DNA of 64,000 nt from Pseudomonadota bacterium (GCA_021805565.1 JAJZFA010000005.1:25240-89239), one strand, 5' to 3'. Numbered from the stretch's first letter, positions 35,189 to 43,523 are shown. A program made the numbers and translations. Notes: generated from the sequence alone by a model not told the origin.

Positions 35189-35938
35189 CTACTCAGCCGC
35201 TGCAACTTGCGGCGCGAGGTATTGGGGAAACTCGTTCCACTCGCGGTCGTCCAGCGCCCGGCCGCCAGTTTTTGGCCGCGCACCGCCCCATTGCTTGAAA
35301 AAGAAGGCAACGCCTTGGCGCAGACACTGGTCACGTATCTGACGTACCCATTCAATCTGGATCGGTCTTGCTCCCGGTCCGCTTTCACCACCGACGATGA
35401 CCCAGTCGATACCGGTTAGGTCGAGGGACCCAAGCGGGCCGAGCAGCGGCTCCAAAGACAAAAATCGCATCGATGCTGGCGCATTCTGGAGATGGGCAAG
35501 CCGTGACTTGGCCTGAGCGTCCTCGATGGAGACGCCGCACCAGATATGGCGGGGTCCCCGTGCTTTGCCGTAGCGCGTTATGAGATATTTACGCATGAGG
35601 GAACTGCGTTTGGTCAGTATCTGAAATATATGCCAGTCCGCGCGCTCCATAGCGTCAAATATTCTGTCTACGAATTGAAAAGGCACCCCCTTTTGAAAAA
35701 GGTCGCTCATTGAGTTAACAAAAATCATGCGCGGTCTACGCCATTTTAGCGGCTGCTCAATTCGCTCCGGCCGGAGCGTCAGATCGAAGCCAGACGAGAA
35801 CGGGTGGTCGGGGACACCGCGAAACCGCTCCGAAAATCGTTCCGCGTAGCAGTTGTCACAGCCCTGACTGACTTTCGTGCAGCCAGTGACCGGATTCCAA
35901 GTGGCGTCTGTCCACTCGATTGCGCTGCCATCCGCCAT
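35189..35938 (-). CDS. three-Cys-motif (Gp37/Gp68, DUF5131) family protein
   Basis: 249 residues. The name-giving motif is near the N-terminus: TGCTKVSQGCDNCYAERF, Cys20-x6-Cys27-x2-Cys30, preceded by IEWTDATWNPV. Further family blocks are FVNSMSDLFQKGVP, WHIFQILTKRSSLM, IWCGVSIEDAQ and VIVGGESGPGARP. The family occurs in phages and mobile regions. The three Cys could hold an iron-sulfur cluster or zinc, and the repeating strand-helix pattern suggests a TIM-barrel-like fold; both are inference. Start ATG 35938 follows GGGGGAAAACA, a clear ribosome-binding site. It is the first gene of the pair with tcmP. Confidence 0.88.
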   Translation of the reverse strand: MADGSAIEWTDATWNPVTGCTKVSQGCDNCYAERFSERFRGVPDHPFSSGFDLTLRPERIEQPLKWRRPRMIFVNSMSDLFQKGVPFQFVDRIFDAMERADWHIFQILTKRSSLMRKYLITRYGKARGPRHIWCGVSIEDAQAKSRLAHLQNAPASMRFLSLEPLLGPLGSLDLTGIDWVIVGGESGPGARPIQIEWVRQIRDQCLRQGVAFFFKQWGGARPKTGGRALDDREWNEFPQYLAPQVAAAE

Positions 35939-36231
35939 TGTTTTCCCCCGAACATAAATAGAACGCTACCGGAGCTAAAGTTCCTTGGCAACTATGGAAT
36001 GTATCTCGACTCCTCGCGGAATTTGCGGCGGCCACTAAAAGGACTTACTACCGCGCCAGCGTGAGCCAATGAAGACGCAAACGGTCGTGGAGGTCTCTCC
36101 AACAGGCGCTTGCTTAACCCTTGGCCATAGTCAAATCAGCACAATTTCTCAGGGTTCGAATAAGCGGCCCGGGATGTTGTCATCAAATATTAGATCGAAA
36201 ACGCAACAATCTCCGAATCCAGACGCATCGC

Positions 36232-36918
36232 CTAAGCGAAATCGCGCTCGGCCACGCGAACCACTGCCTCCCTTCCGCCATCCTTCAGCACGTCAAGCGG
36301 CAATCGGTGCTGCAAAGCGCCGTGGGGTTGACGCAGCCAGAGCCACGCCGACCGAGCATCGGGGGCCACCTTCAGAACATCCGCGAGACCCGCGAGTGGA
36401 CGGGCATCCACGAACTGCTCCAGCGGATAGGCCAATTTCCGCTCACCACGCAAAAGACCAATCACCGAACCCCGCTTGTGCCAACTGCTGAGCGTGGAAC
36501 GAGGAATACCGAGGGCATGCTCGATTTCGCCTGCTCCAGCCACCGGGCCGGCCCAGCTTTCCAGCGGCCGCGCCTTGGCGTAGCGATCCAGCCGCTCCCG
36601 TCCCTCCGCCACGCCGATGCGTTCGCCCAGCCCAGTGCCTCGGCTATGCTCGACCGTGCCGGCGTCGGCGATCGGCTTCCGCCGACCGGGCCAAGCCTGG
36701 AGAATCGCTGCTCGAAGCCTGTCTTTGCCCCGCACGATCTCCCGGCGATCGGCTTCCGGTAGTGCGCCGACCAAGTCCCAGACGATCACGACGACCTGCG
36801 CCAGGCTGCGAACATCGCTCGACGCCGCACCGGGAATTTGCTTTTGAAGCGCCGCACGAACATCGCCTTCGCTCAGGTGGCTCAGAGCGGCTCGTGCCGG
36901 CAAGGCTGCATTGGTCAT
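36232..36918 (-). CDS. Xre/MbcA/ParS-type antitoxin, apparently without toxin
   Basis: 228 residues. The C-terminal domain (about 165-228) matches the toxin-binding domain of the Xre/MbcA/ParS antitoxins (DUF2384): APDARSAWLWLRQPHGALQH followed by PLDVLKDGG. A helix-turn-helix-like segment precedes it (EIEHALGIPRSTLSSWHKRG). Such antitoxins normally pair with a RES-domain toxin that degrades NAD+. No RES-like ORF is found on either side: 293 bp downstream and 313 bp upstream are empty. The start ATG 36918 is fixed by GGAGG five bases upstream; the frame is open further, but that part is unlike the family. A promoter with operator-like repeats lies directly upstream. Confidence 0.75.
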   Translation of the reverse strand: MTNAALPARAALSHLSEGDVRAALQKQIPGAASSDVRSLAQVVVIVWDLVGALPEADRREIVRGKDRLRAAILQAWPGRRKPIADAGTVEHSRGTGLGERIGVAEGRERLDRYAKARPLESWAGPVAGAGEIEHALGIPRSTLSSWHKRGSVIGLLRGERKLAYPLEQFVDARPLAGLADVLKVAPDARSAWLWLRQPHGALQHRLPLDVLKDGGREAVVRVAERDFA

Positions 36919-37231
36919 GATTGCCTCCATATCTCGGACAGATAGTCCCGATTGAACGAATTGTCCAGTTTGTCCACCATCGCTTCGTCCCAGCGGCACA
37001 TCCCGCGATGGCCGCGGCGGTTGCATCGGGGCACAGATGTGGATGTTCCGCGCGGGCGCGCATGATGCCCCGGCGACGACACAGGGACCAAAGTTGCGGC
37101 ATGCGAACAGACCGGCGGCATGGACCGTCGATGATTTGAACGCCAATCGGCGCTGGATCTGCGAACTCGACGACTGCGCGCGCCACGATAGGAAAATGAC
37201 GACGGCAGCATAGGCTTCATCCAGCCGCATA
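36919..37231. other. 313-bp region upstream of the orphan antitoxin
   Basis: Apart from the promoter at its left edge I see no recognisable gene. All frames are open because of high GC, but none gives a familiar protein. It may be remnant DNA from a lost partner gene. Confidence 0.3.
36939..36976 (-). promoter_or_regulatory. promoter/operator of the orphan antitoxin
   Basis: On the minus strand a -35 TGGACA (36962-36967) and a -10 TATCTG (36939-36944) are spaced exactly 17 bp. The -35 lies within a direct repeat TGGACAA-AC-TGGACAA (36961-36976), and the -10 is flanked by an approximate inverted repeat GGGAC/GTCCG. The arrangement suits self-repression by the antitoxin. Confidence 0.55.
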
Positions 37232-37837
37232 TCATCCCATCAGCTTCTTCAAGCTCGCCGCCATCTCCTGCCCCGTAGCGTCCGCCCGCAACGGCGCAAC
37301 GAACGACCCGTCCGGGCCCATCAAATACAGCACCGAACTATGATCCATCGCGTAATCGCCTGGCCCCGGGCCGGTGCGGTGTTCGGCATAATAAACCCGG
37401 TATGCCTTCGCCACGGCGGCAATCTGCTCCGGCGTGCCGGTCAGCCCTTCGATCCGCGGCCCGAACGCGGCGACATAGGCCTTCATCGCCGCCGGCGTGT
37501 CCCGTTTCGGATCGACGGTGATGAACACCGGCTGAATCCGATCGGCGGCGGGCCCCAGCCTGTCCATCGCATCGGCGATCGCGTTCAGGGTGGTCGGGCA
37601 GACATCGGGGCAGAACGTGTACCCGAAATACACAAGCATGTACCGGCCCCGGAAATCCCGGTCCGTCACCGGTTTGGCGTTGCCGTCCTCCAGCGTGAAC
37701 GGCCCACCGATGGACAGCGCATTGGTGCCGCCGCCGCCGGACCACAGCACCGCGGCCGCGCCGATCAGCAGCGCCGCCAGCAGCAGGCCCATCGTCGCAT
37801 AGACGATCCGGGTGGGCGGTTTAGGGGGTGTGGACAT
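37232..37837 (-). CDS. SCO1/SenC family copper chaperone
   Basis: 201 residues: a short cytoplasmic N-terminus, one transmembrane anchor (about 11-32), then a periplasmic thioredoxin-fold domain with the copper ligands Cys76 and Cys80 (FGYTFCPDVCP) and the third ligand His in AMDHSSVLYLMGPDG. Delivers copper to the CuA site of cytochrome c oxidase. The ATG at 37837 has GGAGG six bases upstream. It overlaps the end of the preceding redoxin-like fragment by 17 bp. Last gene of a copper-related minus-strand operon. Confidence 0.92.
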   Translation of the reverse strand: MSTPPKPPTRIVYATMGLLLAALLIGAAAVLWSGGGGTNALSIGGPFTLEDGNAKPVTDRDFRGRYMLVYFGYTFCPDVCPTTLNAIADAMDRLGPAADRIQPVFITVDPKRDTPAAMKAYVAAFGPRIEGLTGTPEQIAAVAKAYRVYYAEHRTGPGPGDYAMDHSSVLYLMGPDGSFVAPLRADATGQEMAASLKKLMG

Positions 37838-38237
37838 GCGTGCCTCCTTCGTGCGGTTCAATCGGGTTTGCGATCATCCGCCGCAACGCGGCGGCGACTT
37901 GTCCGGCGAACCCAGATAGGGCGGCCGTGTCCGGTTGCCAGACCGCGCGCAGCCAGCCGTTTGGATCGATCAGGAATGCCGAACCGGACAACGTGGCCGG
38001 CGTTCGGCCCGCGATAATGGCATAGGCGGCCCAGGCCGCTGGGTCGGCCGCCACGCACGACCCGGCCGCCGGCGCGGTACCGCCCCGCAAATCCACCGTC
38101 ACGAGCGCGGTTCCCGGCAGCCGCGGACGATCCGCCATCGCCGCCGCGAGACCTGAAAGCTGGTAGGGTAGGCCGCGACCGTCAGCAGCGTCAGCGACCG
38201 CCCGCACGGCGCCAACGCCAGAGCCAAAATGGCCCAC
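37821..38237 (-). pseudogene. C-terminal fragment of a Sco/redoxin-like protein
   Basis: The frame from about 38200 to 37821 reads like the C-terminal half of a thioredoxin-fold protein: LPGTALVTVDLRGG, then SGSAFLIDPNGWLRAVWQPD and a helix, ending in PHEGGTHVHTP, a possible metal-binding tail. The N-terminal half with its CxxxC motif is absent. Upstream, in a different frame, comes a truncated outer-membrane-like gene that runs into this sequence, so the two appear joined by a deletion. The GTG at 38237 could still start a 138-residue product. Assignment to the Sco/redoxin fold is tentative. Confidence 0.5.
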
Positions 38238-38548
38238 CCGCCCACCGTCTTGGCGCCGTTCGGCTGGGTCAGCGTGTTATAGCCCTCGTCGATGGCAAAG
38301 CCGAAATCGTCGGTTATGCGTTTGTCGAGCTCGAACCCGGCCTGATACAGGACGGGCGACGGGCCGCTGAAGGCCGGCTGCGGCAGAAAGCCAATGGTCG
38401 CCACGCTCGCCTCGTCGGCGACGTTGGGATCGTCGGATAGCAGCGTGCTGACAAACATATGGTCGCCGGCGACGCCGTGCGCCATCGCCTGTCCGGCGGT
38501 CGCCAACGGGCAGACAGCCAGCAAAGCCGGTAGATACCATGTTCTCAT
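38099..38548 (-). pseudogene. truncated exported porin/transporter-like protein
   Basis: From ATG 38548 the first ~110 residues resemble the N-terminus of an exported family found next to copper and Sco genes: a signal peptide (WYLPALLAVCPLATAGQAMA), then HGVAGDHMFVSTLLSDDPNV, FELDKRITDDFGFAIDEGYN. Intact relatives are beta-barrel-like proteins of roughly 300 residues. Here homology-like sequence stops near 38215 and the frame continues into arginine-rich sequence (VSRRRWRIVRGCREPRS) that is the out-of-frame reading of the redoxin-like fragment. I read this as a deletion fusion. Family assignment is from memory of related proteins and is moderate. Confidence 0.55.
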
Positions 38549-38610
38549 TGCGGGATTCCTGATGACATAAAGAATCGAACCGGCCCGCACACGCGAACCG
38601 GTTAGCCTGG

Positions 38611-38979
38611 TCATCGGATAAGGGGCGGTGCCCTGGGCTGGCTGGGTGGCCGGTGCAGCGCCGGCGGTGCGGTGGACGGCGGCGGCAGTCCGGACCTGAC
38701 ACCTGTCCAGATGCCCAAAGGGGCGGCGATCGCATCCGCCGTCGCCACCATGACAGGTGGCACATGCATTGCGATGCAAAGCGGACAGACCGGGCAGTCC
38801 ATGGGGTGTCCGGGCGGCGGCGGGGGCGCCCCATCGCCGCTGTTGCAAATGGTCGAAACACCGACCAACGAGTCCATCGCCGGCACACTGCCGCCGGCCA
38901 CCGTCTGCGCCATCAGCGCGAGCAGCACCGCGATCAGTCCGGCCAGGTGGAAACGACGGTTCACCATTCCGCCCGCCAT
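38611..38979 (-). CDS. DUF2946-like copper-operon protein
   Basis: 122 residues with an N-terminal hydrophobic segment (LAGLIAVLLALMAQTVAGGS) and a Cys/His motif HPMDCPVCPLCIAMH (three Cys), the mark of the DUF2946 family seen in copper-handling operons. A Pro-rich C-terminal tail follows. Start ATG 38979; ATG 38967 is possible. First gene of the operon running through the truncated porin, the redoxin fragment and the SCO1 gene. Confidence 0.7.
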   Translation of the reverse strand: MAGGMVNRRFHLAGLIAVLLALMAQTVAGGSVPAMDSLVGVSTICNSGDGAPPPPPGHPMDCPVCPLCIAMHVPPVMVATADAIAAPLGIWTGVRSGLPPPSTAPPALHRPPSQPRAPPLIR

Positions 38980-39007
38980 ACAACAGGCTGACGCGGGCGG
39001 GAACCGG

Positions 39008-39556
39008 CTATCGCGCGACGGGTTTCAGATGCTCTTGCAGCCGCGGCATCAGCTCCACCAGGTTGCACGGCCGGTGCCGGTTATCCAACTGCGCCGCCAG
39101 GATCCCGTCCCAGCCGTCCTTCACCGCGCCGGTACTACCCGGTAACGCGAACAGATAGGTTCCGCCCGCCACACCGCCTATCGCACGCGACTGCATCGTG
39201 GAGGTGCCAATCGTCTGAAAGCTGAGCATGCGGAACAGTTCGCCGAATCCCTCGATGCGCTTCTCCATCACCCGTTCGAATGCTTCGGGCGTCACGTCGC
39301 GGCCGGTGATGCCGGTGCCACCCGTGGTAATCACCACGTCGATATCCGGTTCGGCGATCCAGCGGCGCAGCAGCGCCTCGATACGATCGGTTTCATCCTT
39401 TTCGATCGCCCGTTCGGCGACACGATGCCCCGCCGCGGCAATACGGGCGGCCAAGGTATCGCCCGAGGTATCGTTAGCGAGCGACCGGGTATCCGACACC
39501 GTCAGGACAGCGATGTTCACCGGGATGAAACGGCGGCTTTCGTCGATACGGACCAT
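39008..39556 (-). CDS. moaB: molybdenum cofactor biosynthesis protein B
   Basis: 182 residues of the MoaB/Mog fold, which adenylylates or binds molybdopterin. Key blocks are NIAVLTVSDTRSLANDTSGD, DVVITTGGTGITGRDVTPEA, FGELFRMLSFQTIGTSTMQS and FALPGSTGAVKDGWD. I chose ATG 39556, with GGAAGG eight bases upstream, over TTG 39577. A molybdenum enzyme of the CoxL class is encoded at 49841-52204, a possible client. Confidence 0.94.
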   Translation of the reverse strand: MVRIDESRRFIPVNIAVLTVSDTRSLANDTSGDTLAARIAAAGHRVAERAIEKDETDRIEALLRRWIAEPDIDVVITTGGTGITGRDVTPEAFERVMEKRIEGFGELFRMLSFQTIGTSTMQSRAIGGVAGGTYLFALPGSTGAVKDGWDGILAAQLDNRHRPCNLVELMPRLQEHLKPVAR

Positions 39557-39593
39557 GCCTGTGCCTTCCGCGAACAAAACAGCCAGGGCGGTG

Positions 39594-41489
39594 TCAGTGA
39601 ATACCGGCGGCCGTGACCGTCATCTTACGCTCCGCCGGGCGTTGCGTGAAGCGGGGGAATTCGCCGGCCGCCAAGGCCTCCAAACTGGATGCCGGCAGTC
39701 GCAGCCGAGCAGCGTAAATCCACGAATACACCAGCACATGCTCCACGAATGCTCGGGTTTCCGGCACCGGAATGGCCTCGATGAACAACAGCGGGTCGTC
39801 GCGGTCTTGCATGCCCGCGCCCCATTGGCCGAAATGGCCGGGACCGGCATTATAGCTGGCCAGAATCCGCAGCAGGTCGTTATCTATTCCATCCTGGCGG
39901 GCCAGATAGGCAACATAACGTTGCCCGATTTCAAGGTTGGATGCCGGTTCGTTCAACCGATCCGGTTCGGACATCGAATCGCCGGCGATATACCGCGCGG
40001 TGGACGGCATGATCTGCATCAGCCCGCGCGCACCGGATGGCGACAGCGCCCCGGTATCGAAGTTGGATTCCTGCCGAGCGAGGGCATAGACCAGAGGCGG
40101 GTCGATACTAAACCCGCCCGCCGGGCGCAACCGTGGCATGGGAAACCGCAGCTCGTCATGATGGCCGCCATCCCGCGATTGCAGCAAAGCGGCCATGCTC
40201 GCCTCGCAGTCGCTTAGTCCGGCGGCCGAAACCACCAGCAAAATGGAACGCTGAAACACCGCGTCGGCCCCGGCGGTTGCCCAAAGTCCGCGGAACTCCG
40301 CCTCGGCCCGGCCGGTCTGACCGATCTGAAGCAGCGCGAACGCCCGCAGCCCGCGCGGCGACGCGGCAACCGCATCGACATCCGCCTGACCGATCACTTC
40401 CCCGCTGTCGAGAATGCCGGTGTCCATCCGCAGAATGCGGCGCGCCAGCAAGCCATGGAACGTCAGCCTTTCCTCGGCCGCCGCAAGCAGCCATTTCACC
40501 GTGCCACCCGCATCGTGCAGCGCCCGGTTCGCCCGCGAAGCCCAGAACGCCGATGCCGCATGCAGCCGCGGCGATGTGCCGGTGGCTTGCGCCCCATCCT
40601 CGAACAGCGACCGGGCCAGACCGATGCGATCGAGCCGCCACGCGGCGAGACCGCCGATGTAGAATGCAAGGCCGGGCTTGTCCGGCCCCCCGGCGGTATC
40701 CAGCGCCTGTTGGGCAACAACCAGGGCATCCGCATCTTCGTTACGGATAAATAAGATTTGCGCCACCTCGGCGCGCAGTTGCGCGGCATAAGCCGGTGAC
40801 AGGCCGCGCGTGGCCGCGATAAGCCGCAGTGCCGACGCGCTTCCGCCACGCCGCGAACGTTCGAGAACGGTTCGGTCAAGCACCGGGTTGCGCACCAGAT
40901 CGTTACGCGGCGGATCGATATCCTCGGGTACCGGCAAAGTAACAGGGCCGGCATTCCACGCGATCGCATGGGATTCAGGCGGAGGCGGCGGCGACACGCC
41001 CCTGGGCAACCGCGTCAACAGCAAATCGTGGATCGCAGCGGCTTCTGGCTGATCGGCATAACGTTGCAGCCAATCGGTCAGTTCGCCCGCTCCGGAACGA
41101 TAATACCGGCTTAGGAAACGATCGGCCAGCGCCGTACCCAGTAACAGCGAGTCTTCCAAACGTGAGGCGGAACGAACTGCCTCGGCAATGTTACCGCGCG
41201 TTTGATAGGAAAATATACGCTTCATCGTTACCGCATCGGCCGGACTCAGCGGACGCGGAAACGCCACCTCGGATGCGGCACCGGAAGCACCGTTATGTCG
41301 AACACGCGGAACCGCCCACGCAGCTTCGTCGCCCCGCGTGCTGTCAGGATTAAGCGCCCCCGAACCATTCCCAAATCCGGGCGTTTGCCCGTGCGCGGCG
41401 GACGAGAAAGCCCCCGCGAGGATCGCTGCCCCGGCAAATAATGCCCGGACAGTAGGATGGCGGGAGAGCGTGTGTTCGATCCCTCGCAT
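39594..41489 (-). CDS. soluble lytic murein transglycosylase, Slt70-like
   Basis: 631 residues with a signal peptide (VRALFAGAAILAGAFSSAAH), a long helical superhelix (about 80-450), and a C-terminal transglycosylase domain. Catalytic Glu474 lies in LARQESNFD, followed by SPSGARGLMQIMPSTA and ILASYNAGPGHFGQW. It cleaves glycan strands between MurNAc and GlcNAc in the periplasm, releasing anhydromuropeptides. Start ATG 41489. It lies 37 bp upstream of moaB. Confidence 0.92.
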   Translation of the reverse strand: MRGIEHTLSRHPTVRALFAGAAILAGAFSSAAHGQTPGFGNGSGALNPDSTRGDEAAWAVPRVRHNGASGAASEVAFPRPLSPADAVTMKRIFSYQTRGNIAEAVRSASRLEDSLLLGTALADRFLSRYYRSGAGELTDWLQRYADQPEAAAIHDLLLTRLPRGVSPPPPPESHAIAWNAGPVTLPVPEDIDPPRNDLVRNPVLDRTVLERSRRGGSASALRLIAATRGLSPAYAAQLRAEVAQILFIRNEDADALVVAQQALDTAGGPDKPGLAFYIGGLAAWRLDRIGLARSLFEDGAQATGTSPRLHAASAFWASRANRALHDAGGTVKWLLAAAEERLTFHGLLARRILRMDTGILDSGEVIGQADVDAVAASPRGLRAFALLQIGQTGRAEAEFRGLWATAGADAVFQRSILLVVSAAGLSDCEASMAALLQSRDGGHHDELRFPMPRLRPAGGFSIDPPLVYALARQESNFDTGALSPSGARGLMQIMPSTARYIAGDSMSEPDRLNEPASNLEIGQRYVAYLARQDGIDNDLLRILASYNAGPGHFGQWGAGMQDRDDPLLFIEAIPVPETRAFVEHVLVYSWIYAARLRLPASSLEALAAGEFPRFTQRPAERKMTVTAAGIH

Positions 41490-41600
41490 ACGTCTTGGCT
41501 AGCCGCAACACGAATAAGACGCAACCGGGTAGAAAAATACAATTCGTTATTTTTGATACAAACATCGGAAAATCAGGGCTTACCAACCGGTAACAACCCA

Positions 41601-42368
41601 TCACTTTTTCGTTGGGCCGATATCCAGCGATCGCCGCAGCAAGCGCATGCCAACCCACGCCTCCCGCCGTAACGGCGGATTTTTGAGCATCTCCAGCAGG
41701 TTCGGTAGCACCAGCGTGGGTATCGCTTTTTGCATATCCGGTATGCTTAAATCGGCCCACCCTTGCACGATCCGCCGCCGGTTCGCGGTCCGTGGCATCA
41801 ATGCCCGTGCTGGGGAGTTGCCGAACAAGACGATCCTGTGCGGCCCCAGCAGCACGATCAGCCGGTGCAAAAACGGCAGGCACATGGCGATTTCGGCTGG
41901 CGAGGGCGGCCTGCCGCCCGGCGGACGCCATGGCAAAAGCGGCGTCAGCATCAAGGCGGCCCGCACCAGGCCGATACTGCCCAGCATCTGGTCCAGCAAT
42001 TGCCCCTCGGCCCCGGCAAACGGATGCCCGCCGCGGTCTTCGTCCCGCCCTGGCGGTTCGCCGATCAACAGCGTTGTACTGGCCGGATCGCCTTCGGCGA
42101 ACACCAGAGTACCGGCGGTATCGCGCAGGGCGCAGCCATCGAAGCCCGCCAGGGCGGCACGAAGTTCGTCCAGCGTGGCAGCCCGGCCCGCCAGTTCCAT
42201 TGCCCGATCCGCCGGCGTGACCACCGCTGTAGTTGCCGCGGGCGCGGCCAGTCGTGTGGGCGGGGTCTCGGGTTGCAACGGACGCAGGCGGTCGATGGGG
42301 TCGGGATCGATTGCCTCGTCGGCACCCCATTCGGCCTGTAAGCGCAGCAGGGCTAGCGCATCATCCAA
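41601..42368 (-). CDS. family 4-like uracil-DNA glycosylase, atypical
   Basis: 255 residues. Family 4 UDG features are the water-activating loop LLIGEPPGRDEDRGGHPFAG, AEGQLLDQMLGSIGL, LLPWRPPGGRPPSPAEIAMC and LFGNSPARAL. Two departures stand out. The C-terminal HPxxLL motif, whose His contributes to catalysis, reads VLPNLLEMLKNPP, with no His. The N of the NxxPWRPPGN region is also lost. It may be inactive on uracil or have another specificity. The start is TTG 42368, overlapping the TPP-enzyme gene upstream by 8 bp, so it belongs to that operon. Confidence 0.8.
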   Translation of the reverse strand: MDDALALLRLQAEWGADEAIDPDPIDRLRPLQPETPPTRLAAPAATTAVVTPADRAMELAGRAATLDELRAALAGFDGCALRDTAGTLVFAEGDPASTTLLIGEPPGRDEDRGGHPFAGAEGQLLDQMLGSIGLVRAALMLTPLLPWRPPGGRPPSPAEIAMCLPFLHRLIVLLGPHRIVLFGNSPARALMPRTANRRRIVQGWADLSIPDMQKAIPTLVLPNLLEMLKNPPLRREAWVGMRLLRRSLDIGPTKK

Positions 42369-42975
42369 GCAAAGCGGCCCGGAAACGATCCCGTTCTATA
42401 TGTGGAACAAGATTCTTCTTGCCGTCGTGCGTCGCCGGCCCTTCGACGACCCGCAGTAGAATAAACGTCAGGCCGCCGCCTTCCCGCACCAGACGGCGCC
42501 CCTCGGCCATATCGGCTTGTGTATTGATTGTATGCACGACCGGAAATCCGCACCCAACAGCGATTGTATCCAGACGCACGCCCAGGCCGGTATGGCTCTC
42601 CTGGTTGCCGGTTTCGCCATAATGCCCGTTATCGACGCAGATAATCGTCAGATTAGGCGGGTTCTGCAGCGCGATCGTGGCCAGGGCGCCCACATTCATC
42701 AGCAGTTCGCCGTCGCCGGTCGCCACCAGCACCCGCCGCTTCGGCTGCGCCAGGGCGATGCCAAGGCCGATCATCGGTGCCGCGCCCATCGCCCCGGCCA
42801 GGCCGAACAGGCTGGGCGATTCGTGCGTCAGCGCAGACAGTTCCCACGCCGTTCCGGCCAACCCGGCCACCATCAGAAAATCGCCGGGATTTTCAATCAG
42901 TGCCGGTACGGCCTGCCGGCGATCGAGCACCGCATCGGGCAAAGTCGCGGTTTGCAGCTTGTTCAATTTGGCCAT
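42361..42975 (-). CDS. TPP-dependent decarboxylase, TPP-binding subunit (ComE-like)
   Basis: 204 residues equal to the C-terminal TPP-binding domain of decarboxylases. The TPP motif runs from GDG (87-89, in ATGDGELLMNVG) to Asn116 (CVDNGHYGETG). GLAGAMGAAPMIGLGIALAQ precedes it. In sulfopyruvate decarboxylase (ComDE) and some phosphonopyruvate decarboxylases the enzyme is split in two in just this way. Start ATG 42975 has GGAGG eight bases upstream. It follows the alpha-subunit gene by 13 bp. Confidence 0.85.
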   Translation of the reverse strand: MAKLNKLQTATLPDAVLDRRQAVPALIENPGDFLMVAGLAGTAWELSALTHESPSLFGLAGAMGAAPMIGLGIALAQPKRRVLVATGDGELLMNVGALATIALQNPPNLTIICVDNGHYGETGNQESHTGLGVRLDTIAVGCGFPVVHTINTQADMAEGRRLVREGGGLTFILLRVVEGPATHDGKKNLVPHIERDRFRAALLG

Positions 42976-42988
42976 CGGTATGCCTCCG

Positions 42989-43513
42989 TCAGAACTTCTT
43001 GGCGCCGATCAGGCGTTGCGTCAGCAGAACCGCCACCTGCTGACCGGACTGGAACGCCATGACGATGCCGGCCGTCACCGCTTCGATTGCCTCGGCCGGA
43101 TGGTCCGCCCGCAGCACGATCGCGCCCATCGCCTTCAGCACCGGTTCCACTGCCTGGCCCATCGCGAACTGCCAGGGATTGCCCTCGCCGTATTCGCCGC
43201 GCATCGAAACGAGCGTTAGCAGCGGGAAGCGTCCCCCCTGGGTCAGCGACAGCATATTGATGCAGTTGCCCACGCCGGACGACTGCATCAGCAGCACCGC
43301 CCGCTGCCCCCCGAGGTCGGCGCCGGCGACCATGGCCACGCCTTCCTCCTCGGTCGTCAGCGGCACCGAATGTACATCCGGATCGGCGAGCGAACGATCG
43401 ATCAACACCCTGTGGCCGGCGTCCGGCACATAGCAGAACTGGGTCACGCCGTTCGCCCGCAGCAGGTCGTAAAGCGCATCCGGCCAAGTGTCTTTCGTTA
43501 TCGCATCCGCCAT
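42989..43513 (-). CDS. TPP-dependent decarboxylase, pyrimidine-binding subunit (ComD-like)
   Basis: 174 residues equal to the N-terminal PYR domain of a TPP enzyme. It has YDLLRANGVTQFCYVPDAGH, the catalytic Glu region PLTTEEEGVAMVAGADLGG, and LLMQSSGVGNCINMLSLTQG, the pattern of sulfopyruvate decarboxylase alpha and phosphonopyruvate decarboxylase N-termini. With the adjacent subunit it should decarboxylate a 2-oxo acid to an aldehyde. No phosphoenolpyruvate mutase or sulfolactate genes are nearby, so the substrate is open. It begins 10 bp after an ABC substrate-binding protein gene. Confidence 0.84.
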   Translation of the reverse strand: MADAITKDTWPDALYDLLRANGVTQFCYVPDAGHRVLIDRSLADPDVHSVPLTTEEEGVAMVAGADLGGQRAVLLMQSSGVGNCINMLSLTQGGRFPLLTLVSMRGEYGEGNPWQFAMGQAVEPVLKAMGAIVLRADHPAEAIEAVTAGIVMAFQSGQQVAVLLTQRLIGAKKF

Positions 43514-43523
43514 CGTCTTGTTC

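Noticed and set aside
35189..35938. Calling the DUF5131 protein a radical SAM enzyme outright
   Set aside because: The Cys spacing is x6 then x2, not the classical x3-x2, and no clear SAM-binding GGE motif follows it. Kept as a possibility only.
36069..36491. 140-codon plus-strand frame beside the three-Cys gene
   Set aside because: Low-complexity basic sequence, overlaps the antitoxin gene, no ribosome-binding site.
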